Below, piece by piece: positions 7,695-14,152 of a stretch of 36,988 bases of DNA. Source of the stretch: Firmicutes bacterium HGW-Firmicutes-1. Lineage in GTDB: Bacteria; Bacillota; Clostridia; Lachnospirales; Vallitaleaceae. The stretch's first letter is position 1; every line of letters begins with the position of its first letter. Location of the stretch: the NCBI GenBank assembly GCA_002841625.1, contig PHAG01000018.1:1-36988 (forward strand), written 5' to 3'. Both the position numbers and the translations under genes were made by a program. Below the pieces are notes generated by a model. That model saw nothing but the letters and a program-made list of their open reading frames with translations. It did not search any database and was not told the origin of the DNA.

Positions 7695-9095
7695 ATGGGA
7701 ACTTACAATGAGAATGAGGTTCAATCGATATTGTGTTATGCTCAACAAATCGAAGATAAAACATTAAAAGAATCTGTTGCAGAATACAGTGATGATATTG
7801 GAGGTAAAGGAAAACTAGGTCAGTTGATTGAAAAGCACTATTTTGGATATGAAAATAATTCAAGGCAAGAAGCAGATTTTGCAGAAGTTGGTTTAGAATT
7901 AAAAGTGTGTCCTATTCGTATGATTGTACCAAAAGCAAATGCTCTAATGCTAATTCATAGGTATGGATATTCAGCGAAAGAAAGAATAATTATTACTATG
8001 ATTAATTATGAAACTTTAGTTTATGAAGAGTGGAATCAAGCTATTGTAAGAAAGAAACTTAATTTGCTTTTGATGTTTTATATTCATAATTCAAACATTA
8101 ATGTTGATCAGCAATTATTCAAATTAGTAGGATTATGGGAGCCATGTGATGACGATTTGAAGATTATCAAAAAAGATTGGACAAGTATTCAAGCAAAAGT
8201 CAGTCTAGGACAAGCTCATGAATTATCTGAAGGGGATACTATGTATTTGGGTGCCTGTACAAAAGGTGTCAATAAGATGTCTGTGAGGTCACAACCGTTT
8301 TGCGATATTCAAGCAAAGAAAAGGGCATTTTCTCTTAAACGATCATATGTCGATTATATTATTGAAGAACTGCTTCAAAAGAAACAAAGTAAAAAAGTTA
8401 AACCAGTTCATAAACCGTGGTTAGATATAAATGGTTCATTTGATGACTACCTTATGTTAGAGATTAAAAAAAACCTAGGGTTTTCATTAGAACAAATCTG
8501 TCAGAATTATAATATTTTTCGCAAAAGGTTAGCTAAAAACTATATTAATTTAGTTGTATCAGATGTTTTAAGTGACATTGCAGGGGAAAATATTAAAAAA
8601 TTTGAACCATTTAAAAAGGCCAATATTGAGGTGAAATGCATTGTACTACAACCTAATGGAATACCAAAAGAAAGCATGTCATTCGAACAAATTCAATATA
8701 CCGAAATAGCAGCAGAAGAATGGGAAGATTCAACAATTCGAGAGAAATTTGAAAATAATAAGCATTTATGGATTGTGTTTAAATCAAAAAATCATTATGA
8801 AAAACAGAGCGATATATCTTTAAAAGATTTGATTCTATATAAAGTTAAATTTTGGAATATGCCGATTGAACATTTGGAAGGTGATTATAAAGCGTTGTGG
8901 CAGGATACAGTTGTGAAAATTGGTAATGGAATTTATAATCAATTTTTTAAAAGTTCTGATAATCCTGTTGGTCACATAAGACCAAAAGCCAAAGATAGTG
9001 ACGATTTAATGATAACACCACAAGGGACATATGAAAGAAAGATGTGTTTTTGGTTAAATAGTAAGTATGTTGCGAAACAAATCGAAGGCGATTAG
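7695..9095 (+). CDS. Sau3AI-like type II restriction endonuclease (466 aa)
   Basis: The ATG at 7695 is preceded by AAGGAGGAATAC; the longer frame from 7671 has no ribosome site. The N-terminal half has the MutH/Sau3AI core: GGKGKLGQLIEKHYFG (37-52), Asp61 in EADFAEVGLELK, then Glu68 and Lys70, giving D-x6-E-x-K exactly as in MutH. Farther on, YLGACTKG and AKKRAFSLKRSYVDYI are typical of the family. The C-terminal half (from about 245) looks like a second MutH-like domain without the catalytic acids, as described for Sau3AI. Sau3AI is 489 residues and cuts before GATC. GATC specificity here is inferred from that family and from the methyltransferase that follows. Confidence 0.9.
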   Translation: MGTYNENEVQSILCYAQQIEDKTLKESVAEYSDDIGGKGKLGQLIEKHYFGYENNSRQEADFAEVGLELKVCPIRMIVPKANALMLIHRYGYSAKERIIITMINYETLVYEEWNQAIVRKKLNLLLMFYIHNSNINVDQQLFKLVGLWEPCDDDLKIIKKDWTSIQAKVSLGQAHELSEGDTMYLGACTKGVNKMSVRSQPFCDIQAKKRAFSLKRSYVDYIIEELLQKKQSKKVKPVHKPWLDINGSFDDYLMLEIKKNLGFSLEQICQNYNIFRKRLAKNYINLVVSDVLSDIAGENIKKFEPFKKANIEVKCIVLQPNGIPKESMSFEQIQYTEIAAEEWEDSTIREKFENNKHLWIVFKSKNHYEKQSDISLKDLILYKVKFWNMPIEHLEGDYKALWQDTVVKIGNGIYNQFFKSSDNPVGHIRPKAKDSDDLMITPQGTYERKMCFWLNSKYVAKQIEGD

Positions 9096-9101
9096 TTCTA
9101 G

Positions 9102-9212
9102 ATTATTAACTTCGCTGCACTTAGTGAGATTTTAAGGCTGTGGGATAAAGAAAAAGTGAATAATTACCCAAATACATTGATAGATTATTTTTTTAGATTT
9201 GACATAATATAA
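9102..9212 (+). pseudogene. Orphan C-terminal fragment in frame with the endonuclease
   Basis: After the endonuclease stop at 9093-9095 and a second TAG at 9099-9101, the same frame reads 36 codons (AALSEILRLWDKEKVNNYPN, then TLIDYFFRFDII) before TAA. The sequence is strongly protein-like, amphipathic and aromatic. It has no start codon or ribosome site and resembles the tail end of some large protein. It is probably a fragment left by recombination at the end of the endonuclease gene. Confidence 0.45.
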
Positions 9213-9243
9213 GCAAAATAGTTTTAGATTATTAAAACAAGAG

Positions 9244-9272
9244 GCAATCCAGGAAAATTTGGATTGCTTTTT
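9244..9272 (+). terminator. Rho-independent terminator after the endonuclease gene
   Basis: A perfect 8-bp stem GCAATCCA / TGGATTGC (9244-9251 with 9260-9267), an 8-base loop and a TTTTT tail. It separates the endonuclease transcript from the methyltransferase gene, so the latter must have its own promoter within 9273-9400. A TATAAT at 9315-9320 and a TTGACA at 9325-9330 lie there, but I cannot pair them into a standard promoter. Confidence 0.8.
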
Positions 9273-9415
9273 AAATTATTAAATATTGATCTTTTCAAAT
9301 GAAGCAAAATGTATTATAATAGCATTGACAATACGAAAATTTTTTTTGCTTTACAATTCTGATAGATTCATATAAAATATAACCAGAACGTTAGTTCGGG
9401 AAGGTGGGATTATTC

Positions 9416-10612
9416 ATGATAGATACAACCGTATGTGAGTTGTTTGCTGGTGTTGGTGGTTTCAGATTAGGTCTTTTAAAAGCATCACTAAATTGGGATA
9501 CTGTTTGGGCAAATCAATGGGAACCTGGAAAAAAGGTTCAACATGCTTACGAGTGTTATTGTTCTAATTTTGGCGAAAGTAACAAGTGCGAGAATATAGA
9601 TATATGTACAGTTGATAAAAAATCAATTCCAGACCATAATTTGTTAGTTGGTGGATTTCCTTGCCAAGATTATTCGGTGGCAAGTACTGGTGCAAAAGGA
9701 ATAATTGGTGTCAAAGGTGTTTTGTGGTGGCAAATCAGAGAAATACTAGAAGTAAAGCAACCTAAATTTGTTTTGCTTGAAAATGTGGATAGATTATTGA
9801 AATCACCATCGAATCAAAGAGGTAGAGACTTTGGCGTAATGCTGGCATGTTTTAATGAATTGGGGTATAGTGTAGAGTGGCGGGTAGTTAATGCAGCAGA
9901 ATATGGGTTTGCCCAAAGACGACGACGGGTATTTATATTTGCATATAAAAATAATACCAAGTTTTTTTCAAGTCTTATTAAAAATAGTAACTTGAGCATT
10001 ATCAATTCAGCCGGATTTTTCGCGCAAACATTTCCTATTAAGGAAGTTTTATCTGGAGTAGATGTTGATTTTGAATATAGTGATATTTATGATGTTTCAG
10101 ATAAATTTCAATTTTCATTTTGCAATGCTGGCGTCATGAGAAGAGGGAAAATTCGCACAGAAAAAGTTACACCAATATATGAAGAATCAATTAAAATGAT
10201 AGACATAATAGATTCTGAAGTGGATGAAAAATATTATTTAGGAGAAGCATTGGAAAAATGGAAATATCTAAAAGGTTCTAAAAAGATTGAAAGAACGAGT
10301 AAGACAGGGCATACATATACATTTTCAGAAGGACAAATTGCCTTTCCTGACCCATTAGATAAGCCAGCTAGAACGATGCTTACAAGTGAATCAAGTATAA
10401 ATAGGAGTACTCATGTTATCGAAGATCCTCAAACAAAAAGATTAAGATTAATAACACCTAAGGAAGCAGAAAAAATCCAAGGTTTTAATGAAGATTGGAC
10501 CAATACAGGAATGCCTGAGAAATTTAGATATTTCTGTATGGGAAATGCATTAGTTGTTGGTGCGATTGAACGTATGGGGAAAACATTAAATAAAATATTT
10601 GAAACCGAATAA
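9416..10612 (+). CDS. DNA (cytosine-5) methyltransferase, partner of the Sau3AI-like enzyme (398 aa)
   Basis: It transfers a methyl group from S-adenosylmethionine to cytosine C5 in the recognition site, protecting the host from the upstream endonuclease. Motifs in order are CELFAGVGGFRLGL (I, about 7-20), GGFPCQDYSV with the catalytic Cys83 (IV), ENVDRLL (VI, 122-128), AEYGFAQRRRRVFIF (VIII, 161-175), a variable target domain of about 150 residues, and GNALVVGAIERMG (X). All catalytic residues are present. The ATG at 9416 follows AAGGTGGGA; the in-frame GTG at 9404 lies inside that ribosome site. The length is close to that of M.Sau3AI. It lies 320 bases after the endonuclease, same strand, separated by a terminator, allowing methylase to be made independently. 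Confidence 0.93.
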   Translation: MIDTTVCELFAGVGGFRLGLLKASLNWDTVWANQWEPGKKVQHAYECYCSNFGESNKCENIDICTVDKKSIPDHNLLVGGFPCQDYSVASTGAKGIIGVKGVLWWQIREILEVKQPKFVLLENVDRLLKSPSNQRGRDFGVMLACFNELGYSVEWRVVNAAEYGFAQRRRRVFIFAYKNNTKFFSSLIKNSNLSIINSAGFFAQTFPIKEVLSGVDVDFEYSDIYDVSDKFQFSFCNAGVMRRGKIRTEKVTPIYEESIKMIDIIDSEVDEKYYLGEALEKWKYLKGSKKIERTSKTGHTYTFSEGQIAFPDPLDKPARTMLTSESSINRSTHVIEDPQTKRLRLITPKEAEKIQGFNEDWTNTGMPEKFRYFCMGNALVVGAIERMGKTLNKIFETE

Positions 10613-10697
10613 GCTTGAGCTACTGTAATGCAGTAATTCATTTTGCAATTGGTTCTGAATTTATTGAATTGGTTTATGTGGTTTTCTCATTTGTAGG

Positions 10698-10802
10698 AAA
10701 GTGGATAAAAATGCTTTGTTGGCTATTGAGATCGATGGCTTTACTTTTCATAAAGAAGGGTCAAAACAATATAGCAGAGATCGAATGAAGGATTGTATTT
10801 AG
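10698..10802 (+). pseudogene. Remnant of a Vsr-like nuclease domain from a helicase-type protein
   Basis: Frame 3 reads KVDKNALLAIEIDGFTFHKE, then GSKQYSRDRMKDCI, then TAG at 10800-10802. This is the core of a Vsr/DUF559-like nuclease domain (L-A-I-E-x-D-G-x-x-F-H, R-D-R-x-K) normally found at the C-terminus of large superfamily-1 helicases. Beyond the stop, YVIPYLIKYDRKREKE in the same frame continues the expected pattern (I-P-Y-L). No start or upstream helicase remains. The rest of 10613-10912 holds nothing else beyond a weak 5-bp hairpin (CTACTGTAATGCAGTA) just after the methyltransferase. Confidence 0.6.
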
Positions 10803-10912
10803 AGCTAATATGTCATACCTTATTTGATTAAGTACGACCGGAAGCGGGAAAAAGAAGTGGTTAGGGCAAAGCGAAAGGAAGTCTATTTAACAAACCGAAA
10901 GGGAGAAAACCA

Positions 10913-12187
10913 ATGCCAGACTATATATTAACCTTCACAAAAAACAAATTCTACCCACTTGATCCTGTATTAGAAGACATCATGATTGAGGACATTGCCC
11001 ATGCTCTTTCACTAATGACTAGAGCTAATGGACACTTCCAACATTTCTATTCAGTCGGACAGCATAGTATCAACTGCTATAGAGAAGCCAAAGCAAGAGG
11101 TTACTCGAAAAATATACAACTTGGTTGCATACTTCATGATGCTAGCGAAGCTTACTTATCAGATATTACAAGGCCTGTAATAAGGCATTTATCAGAGTAC
11201 CAGAAAATAGAGTCAAAACTTCAAAATGCAATTTATCAGAAGTATAAATTGAATTTTACGGATCAAGAGCTTCTTCAAATTGAAGAAATTGACGATGCAG
11301 TGTTATATCACGAATTTATTGCTCTAATGGGTGAACGAATAGTTGAGCATGTTCCAGATATTTCATTGAAGCATGACTTTTCATTAAGAGATTTTTCAAG
11401 TGTTGAAAGTGAGTTTTTATCACTATTTAAACAGTTGACGGTCTCTAAAACAGGAAAAAGTTATGTTGGAATTGATGGATGTAAAGAAGGCTGGGTCACA
11501 GTAGAGTTAACAGAAACTGATTTTACTATTGGTGTATATAAGAAAATTGATGAGATTTGCTATCAATTTTGTGATAGTAGTAGTCTCATTATTGATATGC
11601 CAATTGGGTTAACAGAATCGTTGAAAGACATTCGACCAGATGGTGAGGCTAGAGGTGTTCTCTCTTCCCGTGCTTCTTGTGTATTTAACGCGCCATGTAG
11701 ACAAGCAGTATACGCAGAAGACTATTATATGGCAAATGATATTAACAAGGCAGTTCTTGGAAAAGGACTAAGTAAACAATCTTTTATGATTGTTCCTAAA
11801 ATAAAGGAAATCGATGTCTTCTTGGAGAAAAATCCAGAGTTTCAAAATAAACTCATCGAAGCACATCCGGAGGTATGTTTTGCCATGCTCAACAGGGACG
11901 AAAAATATAAAATGCCAATGCCAATATTTGAGAACAAAAAGACGGAAGGTGGCATTCAGGGTCGCGTAGAGCTTTTGAGTAGCATCTACGAAAGAACAAA
12001 TGAGGTTATTGCGTATGTCCAACAGGATCCAAAACTTAAAAGAATGGTGGACGATGTTATGGATGCTCTATGTCTTGCAGTCACTGGAATGCTCAGTGAA
12101 AAAGTCGGACTAAAGTCCATCCCCGAAGCTCCTAAGAGGGATAATCGAAATTTACTGATGCAAATGGTGTATGTGGAGAAATGCTAG
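10913..12187 (+). CDS. HD-domain phosphohydrolase fused to DUF429 RNase H-like domain (424 aa)
   Basis: Residues 1-175 are an HD hydrolase of the YfbR-like type: HFQHFYSVGQHSINCYREA, then GCILHDASEAYLSDITRPVI with His75-Asp76, and Asp127/128 in EEIDDAV. This family dephosphorylates (deoxy)nucleoside monophosphates. From 184 on is DUF429 (YVGIDGCKEGW; LIIDMPIGL; EARGVLSSRASCVFNAPCR; LIEAHPEVCFAML), an RNase H-fold family with a conserved Asp in VGIDG and in IIDMPIG whose activity is unknown. The DUF429 part looks complete, ending with the helical DDVMDALCLAVTGM. The ATG follows AAAGGGAGAAAACC. The pairing of nucleotide hydrolase and predicted nuclease in one chain suggests nucleotide or foreign nucleic-acid clearance; this is inference. 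Confidence 0.8.
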   Translation: MPDYILTFTKNKFYPLDPVLEDIMIEDIAHALSLMTRANGHFQHFYSVGQHSINCYREAKARGYSKNIQLGCILHDASEAYLSDITRPVIRHLSEYQKIESKLQNAIYQKYKLNFTDQELLQIEEIDDAVLYHEFIALMGERIVEHVPDISLKHDFSLRDFSSVESEFLSLFKQLTVSKTGKSYVGIDGCKEGWVTVELTETDFTIGVYKKIDEICYQFCDSSSLIIDMPIGLTESLKDIRPDGEARGVLSSRASCVFNAPCRQAVYAEDYYMANDINKAVLGKGLSKQSFMIVPKIKEIDVFLEKNPEFQNKLIEAHPEVCFAMLNRDEKYKMPMPIFENKKTEGGIQGRVELLSSIYERTNEVIAYVQQDPKLKRMVDDVMDALCLAVTGMLSEKVGLKSIPEAPKRDNRNLLMQMVYVEKC

Positions 12188-12220
12188 GATTGGGGCGTAG
12201 TAGTCGGACTCACAATTGCT

Positions 12221-12269
12221 GTTCAGTAAAATAGCTGCAAATATCGTATTTGCAGCTATTTTACTGAAC
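12221..12269. terminator. Perfect 23-bp inverted repeat, probable bidirectional terminator
   Basis: Left arm 12221-12243 (GTTCAGTAAAATAGCTGCAA plus ATA) pairs without mismatch to 12247-12269, leaving a TCG loop. The right arm contains TATTTTAC and no long T run follows, so the terminator function is likely but not certain. It lies 33 bases after the HD-DUF429 stop. A perfect 23-bp stem is long for a terminator and could also be a remnant of a mobile-element end. Confidence 0.7.
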
Positions 12270-12305
12270 ACTTCATAGGACATGTAGGTATATCTATAAA
12301 GTCTT

Positions 12306-12338
12306 TCTGCGATAAGTCTTCACAGGGTTTATCGATTT
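12306..12338. repeat. 33-bp imperfect direct repeat, copy 1
   Basis: It matches 13306-13338 in 28 of 33 positions; the shared core is AAGTCTT..ACA..TTTATCGATTT. Each copy can be read as a similar peptide in one frame (SAISLHRVYRF here; SAKSLYKIYRF in copy 2), suggesting two decayed copies of a coding segment. Confidence 0.6.
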
Positions 12339-12366
12339 ACGAAAGCTGGATAAATGTTCAAAAGAA

Positions 12367-12561
12367 ATGCAGCTGTTTTTAAAAATAGTCGCATTTCATT
12401 TATATTTTTATGATATTGAAAAAACCGTCGTTGGTGTTATTTATGTAGATTCTATAAAAGAGAGATTGAAAAATCAGGATTTAGGTCGTGGGCACTTATT
12501 TCAGGAAGAAATAACAGCATATGGACTGGGAAGAACGATATATAGAATTTTAATATCTTAA
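12367..12561 (+). CDS. Short ORF of unknown function, probable remnant (64 aa)
   Basis: ATG to TAA with no ribosome site. The translation contains VVGVIYVDSIKERL and HLFQEEITAYGLGRTIYRIL. It ends immediately before a recognisable DUF3427 fragment in another frame, so it may be a frameshifted part of the same decayed gene; I cannot align it to a family. Confidence 0.25.
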   Translation: MQLFLKIVAFHLYFYDIEKTVVGVIYVDSIKERLKNQDLGRGHLFQEEITAYGLGRTIYRILIS

Positions 12562-12752
12562 TAGTGGGTAATGATGTGTTATTGTTTGTACGGGAATATA
12601 GGACTAGAGATGGCCATGCAAGTCCGTTTTTATTTATGGGAAAAGCTCGGTATATTCATCATTCTGGATCTAAGCCAGTTAGTTTTGTATGGGAATTAGA
12701 AGAAAAAATGCCAGCCAGGTTCTTGGAAGAAAACTTGAATTTAGCCAATTGA
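12546..12752 (+). pseudogene. C-terminal remnant of a DUF3427 (DEAD-box helicase-associated) protein
   Basis: The frame reads NDVLLFVREYRTRDG, then ASPFLFMGKARYIHHSGSKP and VSFVWELEEKMPARFL before the stop. This is the typical end of DUF3427, the C-terminal domain of PLD-nuclease/DEAD-box helicase proteins found in defence islands (LLFVRE, SPFxFLG, H-x-G-x-x-P-x-x-x-x-W-x-L). An in-frame GTG at 12564 would give 62 codons but has no ribosome site. The upstream helicase is missing. About 130 bases of featureless AT-rich DNA follow before the Nudix gene. Confidence 0.65.
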
Positions 12753-12886
12753 TAACCAAAGATGATATAGTGATTCTGAGGCTTAATGGATATTTAACTA
12801 AAAAATAATCACTTGTACAATAAATGTAATGGCTAATACTTTCATTGCAATTTGAGTAGGATGTAGAAAAAGGGGTGAAACTTAAT

Positions 12887-13291
12887 ATGAAGCACTACGT
12901 AGTAACAGCAGCCATCATAATTGAAGCTGGAGAAATACTATGCATGCAACGCAACGCGGGAAAATATGACTATGTGTCCTTTAAATTTGAGTTCCCTGGA
13001 GGCAAGGTTGAACCAGATGAAACTGTTGAGCAGGCATTATCTAGGGAATTGAAAGAAGAAATGGACATTACCATTTCTGTTAATCCTGAGCAGTTCTTTA
13101 TTTCCGTACAACATCAGTACCCAGATTTTTATATTACTATGCATAGTTATCTTTGTCCTATCGATAACAGAACTTTTACACGTAAAGAGCACCTCGCTCA
13201 TGTATGGCTCAAACCAGGTCAACTAGACACCCTTGATTGGGCTCCAGCAGACTTACCTATTGTGAGAAAGCTGATGGATGAAATGAGATGA
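12887..13291 (+). CDS. MutT-type Nudix hydrolase, (deoxy)nucleoside triphosphate pyrophosphohydrolase (134 aa)
   Basis: The ATG at 12887 is preceded by AGGGGTGAAA; the in-frame GTG at 12875 lies inside that site. The Nudix box is G39-x5-E45-x7-R53-E54-L-x-E57-E58-x-D60-I, complete except that the last Gly is Asp, a change common in MutT/CTP-pyrophosphatase relatives. The N-terminus (KHYVVTAAIIIEAGEILCMQ) and the end (HVWLKPGQLDTLDWAPADLP) fit the MutT/NudG subgroup, which removes damaged or modified nucleotides. It stands alone between DUF3427 debris and a 33-bp repeat copy, so it may have come in with the island. Confidence 0.9.
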   Translation: MKHYVVTAAIIIEAGEILCMQRNAGKYDYVSFKFEFPGGKVEPDETVEQALSRELKEEMDITISVNPEQFFISVQHQYPDFYITMHSYLCPIDNRTFTRKEHLAHVWLKPGQLDTLDWAPADLPIVRKLMDEMR

Positions 13292-13305
13292 GTGTACAAG
13301 GAGAA

Positions 13306-13338
13306 TCTGCAAAAAGTCTTTACAAGATTTATCGATTT
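13306..13338. repeat. 33-bp imperfect direct repeat, copy 2
   Basis: It starts exactly 1000 bases after copy 1 and matches it at 28 of 33 positions. In the frame SAKSLYKIYRF the reading hits TGA, then continues RGPLRGILSKALGY to another TGA near 13385. This is a protein-like tail, so this copy also looks like a decayed coding segment. Confidence 0.6.
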
Positions 13339-13470
13339 TGAAGGGGTCCACTTAGAGGAATATTGAGTAAAGCTTTAGGTTATTGATTTTTAAAAAGGGT
13401 TTTGAGCAGAATCATTAAAGTATTAAGTAAGAACTTTTGTCTAGCAGCTAACAATAGGAGCATATGTTAA

Positions 13471-13701
13471 ATGAATCCAAAAAACAATTTAATTTGGCAC
13501 AAGTCTCTTCTTTTGTTATTTTTAAGTAAATACCCCTTCCTATTCGTTGAAGCTTATAGTACTATGAGGTTTAATAGAAAAGAATGTGAAAAGATGAGAA
13601 GATTGGGTAAAATGAATATATTATCAACATCAAGTATCAAGGGGTTGCTAGAGGTTCGATTTAGGGGAGCTCCTGATTTAGTAATAAACAACCAGAATTA
13701 A
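13471..13701 (+). CDS. Doubtful small ORF (76 aa)
   Basis: The ATG at 13471 has TAGGAG 10 bases upstream; another ATG at 13464 in a different frame gives 21 codons (MLNESKKQFNLAQVSSFVIF). The 76-residue product has a hydrophobic stretch (SLLLLFLSKYPFLFVEAYS) and a basic middle but no known motif. It ends 13 bases before the next gene. It may be a mixture of two remnant frames. Confidence 0.25.
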   Translation: MNPKNNLIWHKSLLLLFLSKYPFLFVEAYSTMRFNRKECEKMRRLGKMNILSTSSIKGLLEVRFRGAPDLVINNQN

Positions 13702-13714
13702 AAGGAGATAAACG

Positions 13715-14086
13715 ATGAATTTAATAGACAAAATAGTTGAGCACAAGCAATTTGGTAAGGGGTTAATCACTAAACAGTCTCAGGAGAAAATAACAGTTCA
13801 ATTCGACATTGGAGAGAAAATATTCCAATACCCTATGGCGTTCGAGCAATTTCTTGTATTGATGGATGAGACTCTGAGCGCTGAAATATCAAAATCCATT
13901 CAAAGCAAGAAAGATGAAATAGAAAATGAAAATAAAGTGAAAAAAGAAAAAGAGGCAGATCATCAGAATGAAAGTGTTAAGGTGAATAAACCTATTACAA
14001 AAATCAAAGCTAAAAGGGTGAAAAAGGGTGTAAAGGTTATTAAGGGTGAAAATGGTGAAGACATAATTTTGCATAAAGAGAATTGA
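13715..14086 (+). CDS. Small protein with N-terminal beta domain and basic C-terminal tail (123 aa)
   Basis: The ATG follows AAAGGAGATAAACG. Residues 1-50 (KIVEHKQFGKGLITKQ; KITVQFDIGEKIFQYPMAFE) match a recurring Firmicutes segment of the pattern V-x-H-x-x-F-G-x-G-x-I then V-x-F-x-x-G-x-K-x-F-x-Y-P-x-A-F-E. It resembles an SH3/KOW-like barrel that often starts multidomain proteins. The rest is a charged linker (KKDEIENENKVKKEKEAD) and a Lys-rich tail (TKIKAKRVKKGVKVIKG) that could bind nucleic acid. The usual partner domain is absent. It lies 66 bases upstream of the Y-family polymerase on the same strand; a functional link is possible but unproven. Confidence 0.55.
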   Translation: MNLIDKIVEHKQFGKGLITKQSQEKITVQFDIGEKIFQYPMAFEQFLVLMDETLSAEISKSIQSKKDEIENENKVKKEKEADHQNESVKVNKPITKIKAKRVKKGVKVIKGENGEDIILHKEN

Positions 14087-14152
14087 TAAGAGCTAACATT
14101 ACTTCGACGTGTACGGTAAAATAGGGAATAAGTTGAATAAAGGAGGCAAAGA

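Noticed and set aside
9325-9357. TTGACA with TACAAT as the methyltransferase promoter
   Set aside because: The spacing is 21 bases, too long for a normal sigma-A promoter.
14087-14152. LexA/SOS box before the Y-family polymerase
   Set aside because: No GAAC-N4-GTTC-like palindrome is present in the gap, so damage control cannot be claimed from this sequence.
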